From Pseudomonas sp. efr-133-TYG-5 (GTDB lineage Bacteria > Pseudomonadota > Gammaproteobacteria > Pseudomonadales > Pseudomonadaceae): DNA of 64,000 nt. Positions 36,065 to 43,935 of this stretch are shown here, one piece after another. The position numbers and the translations under genes were made by a program. Location: contig NZ_JARVSM010000004.1 of NCBI RefSeq assembly GCF_030209175.1, forward strand, positions 729,521 through 793,520. Direction: 5' to 3'. The notes below the pieces were generated by a model. It ran no database searches. It was given only the letters and a program-made list of their open reading frames with translations, and was not told the DNA's origin. Position 1 is the stretch's first letter, and every line of letters starts with the position of its first letter.

Positions 36065-36152
36065 GTGGGAGCGAGCCTGCTCGCGAAAGCGCTGCAACAG
36101 TCACCGAATAAGCTGGATGATCCACCGCATTCGCGAGCAGGCTCGCTCCCAC
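36065..36152. repeat. REPIN: inverted pair of REP sequences
   Basis: GTGGGAGCGAGCCTGCTCGC plus GAA (36065-36087) and its exact reverse complement (36130-36152) are separated by 42 bases. This is the REPIN form of the GTGGGAGCGAGC family, mobilised by RAYT transposases, none of which is encoded in the window. Confidence 0.85.
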
Positions 36153-36335
36153 AAGGGATCTGCTTTGGATCCGGATGGTGGGCATATCTGTTAGCGACAC
36201 GCGCTTTTGCCTGTTCTTGCAGCTTGCAGCTCAACACTCGCCACTGCTCTATCTATTAGCGTCAGCCTTGTAGGGCAATCCCTACCCCCGCCCTTCCATC
36301 CGGCTGAGGCGATTCTCTCCTGCGCCCCGATTTGC

Positions 36336-36353
36336 GTGGCTGCCGGCAGCCAC
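36336..36353. promoter_or_regulatory. Perfect 18-bp palindrome upstream of agtA
   Basis: GTGGCTGCC followed at once by GGCAGCCAC, 42 bases before the agtA ATG. A gapless 18-bp dyad just upstream of an operon is typical of an operator. A further small dyad TAGGG-CAAT-CCCTA lies about 60 bases earlier. Which protein binds (AgtR or a local repressor) is unknown. Confidence 0.5.
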
Positions 36354-36395
36354 TAGGCTTAATCCACAGCAGTTACCAATAACAAAGGTGTGGGT

Positions 36396-37520
36396 ATGAG
36401 CCAGGTCGATTCAAACGCAGGGGCCAGTGATGTGCTGGTCAGCTTTCGTGGAGTGCAGAAGAGCTACGACGGCGAGAACCTGATCGTCAAAGACCTCAAC
36501 CTGGATATCCGCAAGGGTGAGTTCCTGACCCTGCTCGGGCCGTCCGGCTCCGGCAAGACTACCAGCCTGATGATGCTCGCCGGTTTCGAAACGCCGACCG
36601 CCGGGGAAATCCTTCTGGCCGGTCGCGCCATCAACAACGTGCCGCCGCATAAGCGCGACATCGGCATGGTGTTCCAGAACTACGCGCTGTTCCCGCACAT
36701 GACCGTGGCCGAGAACCTGGCCTTCCCGCTGACCGTACGTGGCCTGAACAAGAGCGACGTCAGCGACAAGGTCAAGAAAGTCCTCAGCATGGTCCAGCTC
36801 GACGCGTTCGCTTCGCGCTATCCGGCGCAACTGTCTGGCGGCCAGCAACAGCGTGTGGCCCTGGCGCGGGCGCTGGTGTTCGAACCGCAACTGGTATTGA
36901 TGGACGAGCCGCTGGGCGCACTCGACAAGCAATTGCGTGAACACATGCAGATGGAGATCAAGCACCTGCACCAGCGCCTCGGCGTGACCGTGGTCTACGT
37001 GACCCACGACCAGGGCGAAGCCCTGACCATGTCCGACCGTGTCGCGGTATTCCACCAGGGCGAAATCCAGCAGATCGCGCCGCCGCGCACCCTCTACGAA
37101 GAACCGAAAAACACCTTCGTCGCCAACTTCATCGGCGAGAACAACCGTCTCAACGGGCGTTTGCTCAGCCAGAGCGGCGAGCGCTGCGTGGTCGAGCTGG
37201 GGCGTGGCGAGAAGGTCGAGGCGCTGGCGGTCAACGTCGGCCAGACCGGCGAGCGGGTGACCCTGTCGATCCGCCCGGAGCGCGTCAGCCTCAATGGCTC
37301 CAGCGATCAATGCGTCAACCGCTTCTCAGGGAGGGTGGCGGAATTCATCTATCTGGGCGACCACGTCCGGGTGCGCCTGGAAGTCTGCGGCAAGACCGAC
37401 TTCTTCGTGAAACAACCGATTGCCGAGCTCGATCCAGCGCTCGCGGTCGGCGACGTGGTTCCGCTTGGCTGGCAGGTCGAGCACGTTCGTGCACTCGACC
37501 CGCTGTTAGAGGCGAACTGA
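36396..37520 (+). CDS. agtA: ABC importer ATP-binding protein (AgtA, PotA-like)
   Basis: 374 residues from ATG 36396 with AAAGG 7 bases upstream (a GTG two codons earlier is less likely). Walker A GPSGSGKTT, Q-loop MVFQNYALFPHMT, signature LSGGQQQR, Walker B LVLMDEPLGALD and switch VTHDQGEAL are intact. The C-terminal TOBE domain (about 285-370) is typical of polyamine/opine-type importers. It powers uptake through the two permeases downstream. The order ATPase, binding protein, two permeases equals agtABCD (PA0603-PA0606) of P. aeruginosa, which takes up 5-aminovalerate and 4-aminobutyrate; substrate here is inferred. Confidence 0.85.
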   Translation: MSQVDSNAGASDVLVSFRGVQKSYDGENLIVKDLNLDIRKGEFLTLLGPSGSGKTTSLMMLAGFETPTAGEILLAGRAINNVPPHKRDIGMVFQNYALFPHMTVAENLAFPLTVRGLNKSDVSDKVKKVLSMVQLDAFASRYPAQLSGGQQQRVALARALVFEPQLVLMDEPLGALDKQLREHMQMEIKHLHQRLGVTVVYVTHDQGEALTMSDRVAVFHQGEIQQIAPPRTLYEEPKNTFVANFIGENNRLNGRLLSQSGERCVVELGRGEKVEALAVNVGQTGERVTLSIRPERVSLNGSSDQCVNRFSGRVAEFIYLGDHVRVRLEVCGKTDFFVKQPIAELDPALAVGDVVPLGWQVEHVRALDPLLEAN

Positions 37521-37568
37521 TCGCCCCCGCAATACCAACACCAACCCTGCACGTGGAGAGAACAATAA

Positions 37569-38612
37569 ATGTTGAGATCCCTGAAGTTCACCGCCCTGAC
37601 CCTGGGCCTGATGGGTGCGGCCAGCGCAATGGCCGCTGGCCCGGATTTGACCGTGGTGTCGTTTGGCGGGGCGAACAAGGCGGCGCAAGTCAAAGCCTTC
37701 TATGCACCGTGGGAAGCGGCGGGTAACGGCAAGATCGTCGCGGGTGAGTACAACGGCGAAATGGCCAAGGTCAAAGCCATGGTCGACACCAAGAGCGTGT
37801 CGTGGGACCTGGTCGAAGTCGAGTCGCCGGAACTGGCCCGTGGCTGTGACGAAGACATGTTCGAACAGCTCGATCCGGCGCTGTTCGGCAAGTCCGAAGA
37901 CTACGTCAAGGGTGCGATCCAGCCATGCGGCGTGGGCTTCTTCGTCTGGTCGACCGTACTGGCCTACAACGCCGACAAGCTGAAAACCGCGCCCACCAGC
38001 TGGGCGGATTTCTGGGACACGAAGAAATTCCCGGGCAAGCGCGGCCTGCGCAAAGGCGCCAAGTACACCCTCGAATTCGCGCTGATGGCCGATGGCGTGG
38101 CGCCGAAGGACGTCTACAAAGTGCTGGCCGGCAAGGACGGTCAGGATCGCGCGTTCAAGAAACTCGATGAACTCAAGCCAAGCATCCAGTGGTGGGAGGC
38201 GGGCGCCCAGCCGCCGCAATACCTCGCTTCCGGTGACGTGGTCATGAGCTCGGCCTACAACGGTCGTATCGCCGCGGTGCAGAAAGAGTCCAACCTGAAA
38301 GTGGTGTGGAACGGCGGCATCTACGACTTCGACGCCTGGGCCATTCCGAAAGGCCTGGACGCCAAACGTGCGGAAGCGGCGAAGAAATTCATCGCCTACT
38401 CGGTGCAGCCGCAGCAGCAGAAGACCTACTCGGAAAACATCGCCTACGGCCCGGCCAACACTCAAGCCGTTCCGCTGCTGAGCAAGGACGTGCTGAAAGA
38501 CATGCCGACCACCCCGGAAAACATCGCCAACCAGGTGCAGATCGACGTCAGCTTCTGGGCTGACAACGGCGAGCAACTGGAGCAGCGCTTCAACTCCTGG
38601 GCAGCGAAGTAA
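37569..38612 (+). CDS. agtB: Periplasmic solute-binding protein of the Agt importer
   Basis: 347 residues. Signal peptide about 1-22 (FTALTLGLMGAASAMAAG). The mature part starts PDLTVVSFGGANKAAQVKAF and is a PotD/SBP_bac_8-type clamshell with FFVWSTVLAYNADKL and YNGRIAAVQKES. It delivers the ligand to AgtCD. 48 bases after agtA with a GGAGAGAAC-type RBS; 194 bases with a REPIN separate it from agtC, which may favour higher binding-protein synthesis. Confidence 0.83.
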   Translation: MLRSLKFTALTLGLMGAASAMAAGPDLTVVSFGGANKAAQVKAFYAPWEAAGNGKIVAGEYNGEMAKVKAMVDTKSVSWDLVEVESPELARGCDEDMFEQLDPALFGKSEDYVKGAIQPCGVGFFVWSTVLAYNADKLKTAPTSWADFWDTKKFPGKRGLRKGAKYTLEFALMADGVAPKDVYKVLAGKDGQDRAFKKLDELKPSIQWWEAGAQPPQYLASGDVVMSSAYNGRIAAVQKESNLKVVWNGGIYDFDAWAIPKGLDAKRAEAAKKFIAYSVQPQQQKTYSENIAYGPANTQAVPLLSKDVLKDMPTTPENIANQVQIDVSFWADNGEQLEQRFNSWAAK

Positions 38613-38646
38613 GCAAGGCCTGGTGACGGTGGGCTTGCCTACCCCT

Positions 38647-38734
38647 GTGGGAGCGAGCCTGCTCGCGAAAGCGGCAGATCAGCCAGCATAGATGTTGAAT
38701 GTGCTGACCTCTTCGCGAGCAGGCTCGCTCCTAC
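38647..38734. repeat. REPIN inside the agt operon
   Basis: GTGGGAGCGAGCCTGC... at 38647-38669 and its reverse complement with one change (CTCCTAC for CTCCCAC) at 38712-38734, 42 bases apart. It lies between the binding-protein gene and the first permease gene, where a stable stem can protect upstream mRNA from 3' exonucleases. Confidence 0.85.
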
Positions 38735-38806
38735 AGACAGCTGTGTTTCAACACAACAGAGGGGGTTCGCCGCCTCTGTAACGATCAAAGATTTGCGGAG
38801 TACGTC

Positions 38807-40054
38807 ATGGCCATCGCCGTTCCCCTGAACGAGGGCAGCAGCCCCACCTTGAAGCAACGGCTCAAGCATGCCGAGCGGGTCAACCGCTGGAAGGCCCAGG
38901 CGCTGATCGCGCCACTGGTGCTGTTTCTGTTGCTGGTGTTCCTGGTGCCGATTGTGGCGCTGCTCTACAAAAGCGTCGGCAACCCGGAAGTGGTCGGCGG
39001 CATGCCGCGCACCGTGGCGGCCATCGCCAGTTGGGACGGCCGTGGCCTGCCTGCCGAGCCGGTGTACAAGGCGGCCAGCGAAGACCTCGCCGAAGCCCGC
39101 AAAAACCAGACGCTGGGCGATCTGTCCAAGCGCTTGAACATGGAGTTGGCCGGCTATCGCAGCCTGTTGACCAAAACTGCCCGGGGCCTGCCGTTCGCCA
39201 CCGAGCCGGCTTCGTACAAAGAAGCCCTGGAAAGTATCGATGAACGCTGGGGCGACCCGGCCTACTGGCAAGCGGTACGCCGCAACACCAGCAGCATCAC
39301 CCCGTATTACCTGCTGGCGGCCGTCGATCACCGCATCGACGACCTCGGCGAACTCGCCCCGGCGACCCCGGACCAGGCGATCTACCTCGACATCTTCGCG
39401 CGGACCTTCTGGATGGGCCTGATCATTACCGTGATCTGCCTGGTGCTGGCCTATCCACTGGCGTACCTGCTGGCGAACCTGCCTTCTCGGCAGAGCAACC
39501 TGCTGATGATTCTGGTGCTGCTGCCGTTCTGGACCTCGATCCTGGTGCGGGTGGCGGCGTGGATCGTGCTCCTGCAATCGGGCGGTCTGATCAACAGCGC
39601 GCTGATGGCCATGGGCATCATCGATAAACCGCTGGAACTGGTGTTCAACCGCACCGGGGTCTACATCTCGATGGTGCACATCCTGCTGCCGTTCATGATC
39701 CTGCCGATCTACAGCGTGATGAAAGGCATCTCGCCCACCTACATGCGCGCGGCGATTTCGCTGGGCTGCCATCCGTTCGCCAGTTTCTGGCGGGTGTACT
39801 TCCCGCAGACCTACGCCGGTGTCGGCGCCGGATGCCTGCTGGTGTTCATCCTCGCCATTGGCTACTACATCACCCCGGCGCTGCTCGGCAGCCCGAACGA
39901 TCAGATGGTCAGCTACTTCGTCGCGTTCTACACCAACACCAGCATCAACTGGGGCATGGCCACCGCGCTTGGCGGGCTGTTGTTGCTGGCGACCGTGGTG
40001 CTCTATCTGATCTACAGCTGGCTGGTGGGCGCCAGTCGCCTGCGCCTGAGCTAA
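38807..40054 (+). CDS. agtC: ABC importer permease (AgtC, PotB-like)
   Basis: 415 residues. TM1 lies near 48-68 (ALIAPLVLFLLLVFLVPIVA). A hydrophilic segment of about 135 residues follows before the second span, predicted periplasmic, so the protein is much longer than ordinary PotB (about 280). The BPD_transp_1 core (about 200-405) includes the EAA-like loop with MRAAISLGCHPFASFWRVYF, which contacts the ATPase. The insertion is a known trait of this permease subgroup; it might touch the binding protein. It is followed 12 bases later by agtD. Confidence 0.85.
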   Translation: MAIAVPLNEGSSPTLKQRLKHAERVNRWKAQALIAPLVLFLLLVFLVPIVALLYKSVGNPEVVGGMPRTVAAIASWDGRGLPAEPVYKAASEDLAEARKNQTLGDLSKRLNMELAGYRSLLTKTARGLPFATEPASYKEALESIDERWGDPAYWQAVRRNTSSITPYYLLAAVDHRIDDLGELAPATPDQAIYLDIFARTFWMGLIITVICLVLAYPLAYLLANLPSRQSNLLMILVLLPFWTSILVRVAAWIVLLQSGGLINSALMAMGIIDKPLELVFNRTGVYISMVHILLPFMILPIYSVMKGISPTYMRAAISLGCHPFASFWRVYFPQTYAGVGAGCLLVFILAIGYYITPALLGSPNDQMVSYFVAFYTNTSINWGMATALGGLLLLATVVLYLIYSWLVGASRLRLS

Positions 40055-40066
40055 GGGGAGTTTGAA

Positions 40067-40891
40067 ATGCTGAGTCCTTACATGTCGCCCATCGAACGGG
40101 TGTGGTTCTACAGCTTGCGGATTCTCTGCGGCCTGATCCTGCTGTTCCTGATCCTGCCGGTGCTGGTGATCGTGCCGCTGTCGTTCAACTCGGGCAGTTT
40201 TCTGGTGTATCCGCTGCAAGGTTTTTCGCTGCATTGGTACCAGGACTTCTTCGCCTCGGCGGAATGGATGCGCTCACTGAAGAACAGCATCATCGTCGCC
40301 CCGGCGGCGACCGTGCTGGCGATGATCTTCGGCACGCTGGCGGCCATTGGCCTGACCCGTGGCGACTTCCCCGGCAAGGCGCTGGTGATGGCGCTGGTGA
40401 TTTCGCCGATGGTGGTGCCGGTGGTGATCATCGGTGTGGCCAGTTATCTGTTTTTCGCGCCGCTGGGCCTGGGCAACAGCTTTTTCTCGCTGATCGTGGT
40501 GCATGCGGTGCTGGGCGTGCCGTTCGTGATCATCACCGTGTCGGCGACGTTGCAGGGGTTCAACCAGAACCTGGTGCGGGCGGCAGCCAGCCTGGGTGCC
40601 TCGCCGCTGACCACGTTCCGCCGGGTGACCTTGCCGCTGATTGCGCCGGGGGTGATCTCCGGGGCGCTGTTTGCCTTCGCGACATCCTTCGATGAAGTGG
40701 TGGTGACGCTGTTCCTCGCCGGCCCCGAGCAGGCGACGTTGCCACGGCAGATGTTCAGCGGCATTCGCGAGAACCTCAGCCCGACGATTGCCGCGGCGGC
40801 CACCTTGCTGATCGCGTTCTCGGTGATCCTGTTGCTGACCCTGGAATGGCTGCGTGGGCGTAGCGAGAAACTGCGTACTGCGCAGGTCTGA
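40067..40891 (+). CDS. agtD: ABC importer permease (AgtD, PotC-like)
   Basis: 274 residues with about six membrane spans. The EAA loop reads LVRAAASLGASPLTTFRRVT, the coupling-helix motif of BPD_transp_1 permeases. It forms the membrane channel with AgtC. The start ATG is preceded by AAGGGGAG. Last gene of agtABCD; followed by a compound palindromic repeat instead of a simple terminator. Confidence 0.86.
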   Translation: MLSPYMSPIERVWFYSLRILCGLILLFLILPVLVIVPLSFNSGSFLVYPLQGFSLHWYQDFFASAEWMRSLKNSIIVAPAATVLAMIFGTLAAIGLTRGDFPGKALVMALVISPMVVPVVIIGVASYLFFAPLGLGNSFFSLIVVHAVLGVPFVIITVSATLQGFNQNLVRAAASLGASPLTTFRRVTLPLIAPGVISGALFAFATSFDEVVVTLFLAGPEQATLPRQMFSGIRENLSPTIAAAATLLIAFSVILLLTLEWLRGRSEKLRTAQV

Positions 40892-40906
40892 ACCACGCCC
40901 GATATT

Positions 40907-41011
40907 GTTCCCACGCTCCGCGTGGGAATAACTCTAAGGAGGCTCCGCGTTCCAGCTCCCGAATGGAACGTGGAGCGTCCCTGGCTGCATTCCCACGCGG
41001 AGCGTGGGAAC
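40907..41011. repeat. Compound inverted repeat between agtD and the alcohol dehydrogenase gene
   Basis: GTTCCCACGCTCCGCGTGGG (40907 on) is a hairpin in itself. Its exact reverse complement recurs at 40990-41011. Between them CTCCGCGTTCCA and TGGAACGTGGAG make a third stem. The element is of the TTCCCACGC family common in Pseudomonas and could end agt transcription. Confidence 0.75.
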
Positions 41012-41112
41012 GATCAGTGTGCAGGCAGTCATTCACGCGCTGAATGACAGACAACCCCAATTCCCCGACTACGCTTGTGCTCAGCTCCCACATCTATAAG
41101 AGGCTGCGCACG

Positions 41113-42261
41113 ATGAGTCTGTCCCAGTTCAAAATCGCTCACAAACTGATCACCGGCGCCGGGGCCATCGAGCAACTGGCGGCGGAACTGACACGGCTGG
41201 ACATCGATAACCCGCTGATCGTCACCGACGCCGCACTGGTCAAGTCCGGCACCGTGGAGCTGGCGCTGTGCCAATTGGGCGGGCGCGACCACGAGATTTT
41301 CGACCGGGTGCTGCCGGACCCGGAAATCGCCATCGTCGAGGACTGCATGCGCGTCTACCGCGAGGGCGGGCATGACGGCCTGATCGGCCTGGGCGGCGGC
41401 AGTGCCATCGACATCGCCAAAAGCGTGGCGGCGTACGCCGGTTATCACGGCGCGCTGGAAGATCTGTTCGGTGTCGATCAGGTGCCGCGCAAAGGCCCGC
41501 CGCTGATCGCCATCCCGACCACCGCCGGCACCGGTTCGGAAGTTACCAACGTGGCGATTCTGTCCGACAAGGTCGCCCAGCTGAAGAAGGGCATCGTCAG
41601 CGACTATCTGTTGCCGGACGTGGCGCTGGTCAGCCCGCAGATGACCCTGACCTGCCCGCGCAGCGTCACCGCCGCCAGTGGTGTCGACGCCCTGGTGCAC
41701 GCTATCGAATCCTATCTGTCGGTCAACGCTTCGCCGATCACCGACTCCCTGGCCATCGGCGCCATCAGACTGATCGCCAGGGCGCTGCCCAAGGCCTACG
41801 CCAACGGTGCCAATCTGCAGGCCCGGGAAGACATGGCCACCGCCAGCCTGATGGCCGGCATGGCGTTCGGCAATGCCGGGGTTGGCGCGGTGCATGCGCT
41901 GGCGTATCCGCTGGGCGGGCGTTTCAACATCGCCCACGGCGTCAGTAACGCCTTGCTGCTGCCGTATGTCATGACCTGGAACAAGATGGCCTGCGTCGAG
42001 CGCATGCAGGATATCGCCGAAGCCATGGGGGTGAAGACCGCGCATCTGAGTGCCACGCAGGCGGCGGATGAAGCCGTGCGGGCCATGACCGAACTGTGCG
42101 CCGCCGTGGAAATTCCCGCCGGCCTGCGTAGCTTCGGCGTACCGCAGGAGGCGATCCCGGCCATGGCCGTGGAAGCCGCGGGGATCGAGCGCCTGATGCG
42201 CAACAACCCGCGCAAACTCAGCGCTGCGGACATCGAGAAGATCTACCGCGCCGCTTTCTGA
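41113..42261 (+). CDS. Iron-containing alcohol dehydrogenase
   Basis: 382 residues from ATG 41113 (AGAGG upstream); the frame extends 23 codons further without family likeness. NAD-binding GLGGGSAIDIAKSVA and PTTAGTGSEVTNVAI, then the metal ligands in GVDALVHAIESY and GAVHALAYPLGGRFNIAHG (one Asp and three His), define the type III Fe-ADH family. Substrate unknown; members oxidise 1,3-propanediol, lactaldehyde, 4-hydroxybutyrate and others. It sits between the agt importer and rpe, where I do not remember it in P. aeruginosa. A role with omega-amino acid or semialdehyde products taken in by Agt is possible but unproven. Confidence 0.88.
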   Translation: MSLSQFKIAHKLITGAGAIEQLAAELTRLDIDNPLIVTDAALVKSGTVELALCQLGGRDHEIFDRVLPDPEIAIVEDCMRVYREGGHDGLIGLGGGSAIDIAKSVAAYAGYHGALEDLFGVDQVPRKGPPLIAIPTTAGTGSEVTNVAILSDKVAQLKKGIVSDYLLPDVALVSPQMTLTCPRSVTAASGVDALVHAIESYLSVNASPITDSLAIGAIRLIARALPKAYANGANLQAREDMATASLMAGMAFGNAGVGAVHALAYPLGGRFNIAHGVSNALLLPYVMTWNKMACVERMQDIAEAMGVKTAHLSATQAADEAVRAMTELCAAVEIPAGLRSFGVPQEAIPAMAVEAAGIERLMRNNPRKLSAADIEKIYRAAF

Positions 42262-42375
42262 GGCGCGGTCGGCCACCGCGCCTGGCACAACCCAATCATC
42301 GCTGCCCCGGTGCGCGCGCCGAAACTTGAGGTATACAATGCGCGCCATCGTGATTTAGCTCAGAAAAGGTGCGTC

Positions 42376-43050
42376 ATGCAGCCCTTCGTAATTGCCCCGT
42401 CGATTCTCTCCGCCGACTTCGCCCGCCTCGGCGAGGAAGTGGACAACGTCCTGGCCGCCGGTGCCGACTTCGTCCATTTCGATGTCATGGACAACCACTA
42501 CGTGCCGAACCTGACCATCGGCCCGATGGTCTGCGCCGCGCTGCGCAAGTACGGCATCACGGCGCCGATCGACGCGCACCTGATGGTCAGCCCGGTGGAT
42601 CGCATTGTCGGCGACTTCATCGAGGCCGGTGCCACCTACATCACTTTCCACCCGGAAGCCACGCTGCACGTCGACCGCTCGCTGCAACTGATCCGCGAGG
42701 GCGGCTGCAAATCCGGCCTGGTGTTCAACCCGGCGACCCCGCTGGACGTGCTCAAGTACGTGATCGACAAGGTCGACATGGTCCTGCTGATGAGCGTCAA
42801 CCCAGGCTTCGGCGGGCAGAAGTTCATCCCCGGCACCCTCGACAAGTTGCGCGAAGCGCGCGCCATCATCGATGCCTCGGGCCGCGACATCCGTCTGGAA
42901 ATCGACGGTGGGGTCAACGTCAACAACATCCGCGAAATCGCCGCTGCCGGTGCCGACACCTTCGTCGCTGGCTCGGCGATCTTCAACGCGCCGAACTATC
43001 AGGAAGTCATCGACAAGATGCGCTCCGAACTGGCGCTGGCGCGCCCATGA
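42376..43050 (+). CDS. rpe: Ribulose-phosphate 3-epimerase
   Basis: 224 residues from ATG 42376; the upstream open frame lacks likeness to the family. APSILSADFARLGEE, FVHFDVMDNHYVPNLTIGP, DAHLMV, MSVNPGFGGQKFIP and EIDGGVN are the conserved beta-barrel motifs with metal-binding H, D, H and D. It interconverts ribulose-5-phosphate and xylulose-5-phosphate in the pentose phosphate path. TATACAAT about 30 bases upstream is a candidate -10. Stop overlaps the gph ATG (ATGA). Confidence 0.96.
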   Translation: MQPFVIAPSILSADFARLGEEVDNVLAAGADFVHFDVMDNHYVPNLTIGPMVCAALRKYGITAPIDAHLMVSPVDRIVGDFIEAGATYITFHPEATLHVDRSLQLIREGGCKSGLVFNPATPLDVLKYVIDKVDMVLLMSVNPGFGGQKFIPGTLDKLREARAIIDASGRDIRLEIDGGVNVNNIREIAAAGADTFVAGSAIFNAPNYQEVIDKMRSELALARP

Positions 43051-43865
43051 GCGGTTTTGAGCAGCTGTTCCCGGGGCAACTGCCGCGGTTGGTGATGTTC
43101 GATCTGGATGGCACGCTGATCGATTCGGTTCCCGACCTGGCGGCGGCTGTGGACACCATGCTGCTCTCCCTTGGCCGCAAGCCCGCCGGCATCGAGTCGG
43201 TGCGCGAGTGGGTCGGCAACGGCGCGCCGGTGCTGGTGCGCCGCGCGCTGGCCGGTGGCATCGATCACTCGATGGTGGACGACGCCGAGGCCGAGCATGC
43301 GCTGGAAATCTTCATGCAAGCCTACGGGGCCAGCCACGAGCTGACCGTGGTCTATCCCGGCGTGCGCGACACCCTGAAGTGGCTGCACAAGCAGGGCGTG
43401 GCGATGGCGCTGATCACCAACAAGCCGGAGCGCTTCGTCGCGCCGTTGCTGGACCAGATGAAAATCGGCCGCTACTTCAAGTGGATCATCGGCGGCGACA
43501 CCCTGCCGCAGAAGAAGCCTGATCCGGCGGCGCTGTTCTTCGTCATGAAAATGTCCGGCATCCCGGCCTCGCAATCGCTGTTCGTCGGTGACTCGCGCAG
43601 CGACGTGCTGGCGGCGAAAGCGGCGGGGGTCAAATGTGTCGCGCTGAGCTACGGCTACAACCATGGCCGACCGATTGCCGAAGAATCGCCGGCGCTGGTG
43701 ATCGACGACCTGCGCAAGCTAATTCCCGGTTGCCTGGATCCGGCCGCTGGGATAACGTTGGCCGACGCTGCTCAATCCCCTTCTGGAAACGCCATCGTGG
43801 TGGTCACCCGCAAACTCTGGATGAAAGTCATCAAGGCCCTGGCCCGCTGGCGTTGGCGCGCCTGA
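43047..43865 (+). CDS. gph: Phosphoglycolate phosphatase, with trp-leader-like C-terminal tail
   Basis: 272 residues, HAD superfamily. Motif I VMFDLDGTLIDSVP, motif II VAMALITNKP, motif III with K in KKPDPAALF, motif IV FVGDSRSDVLAAKAAG. It removes phosphate from 2-phosphoglycolate. Usual Gph ends near YNHGRPIAEESPALVIDDL (about residue 225); here 47 more residues follow and the last 14 are MKVIKALARWRWRA, almost the same as the trpG leader peptide. The 3' end therefore doubles as the trpE leader. Overlaps rpe by 4 bases. Confidence 0.92.
   Translation: MSGFEQLFPGQLPRLVMFDLDGTLIDSVPDLAAAVDTMLLSLGRKPAGIESVREWVGNGAPVLVRRALAGGIDHSMVDDAEAEHALEIFMQAYGASHELTVVYPGVRDTLKWLHKQGVAMALITNKPERFVAPLLDQMKIGRYFKWIIGGDTLPQKKPDPAALFFVMKMSGIPASQSLFVGDSRSDVLAAKAAGVKCVALSYGYNHGRPIAEESPALVIDDLRKLIPGCLDPAAGITLADAAQSPSGNAIVVVTRKLWMKVIKALARWRWRA
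43821..43865 (+). CDS. trpL: trpE leader peptide, in frame within gph 3' end
   Basis: ATG at 43821 opens MKVIKALARWRWRA and the same TGA as gph. It has two Trp codons separated by one Arg, plus another TGG just before the ATG if translation starts higher (a GTG pair near 43797 is an alternative start). Closely spaced Trp codons before a biosynthetic gene are the mark of attenuation. The related leader in front of trpG shares VIKA.ARWRWRA and most of the DNA. Attenuation of trpE and trpGDC has been described in P. putida. Which start is used, or whether gph ribosomes do the sensing, is open. Confidence 0.7.
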   Translation: MKVIKALARWRWRA

Positions 43866-43935
43866 CTTGTTCCTGGCCGGCCTGCCGGCGCGTTTGCACA
43901 CCTGACTGACAGCTCCTCACCCCACGAGGCATCCC
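43866..43935 (+). promoter_or_regulatory. trpE attenuator region
   Basis: Right after the leader stop, GCCGG-CCTG-CCGGC (about 43874-43887) forms a stem. The following GGCGCG can instead pair with CGCGCC at the leader's end, giving a terminator/antiterminator choice. The U-run is weak (GTTTGC). The trpG leader has the parallel CCGGC-CCG-GCCGG. Confidence 0.5.

Noticed and set aside
43731..43757. TTGCCT-15-GATAAC within gph as the trpE promoter
   Set aside because: The 15-base spacing is poor and such matches occur by chance; listed only as something to test.
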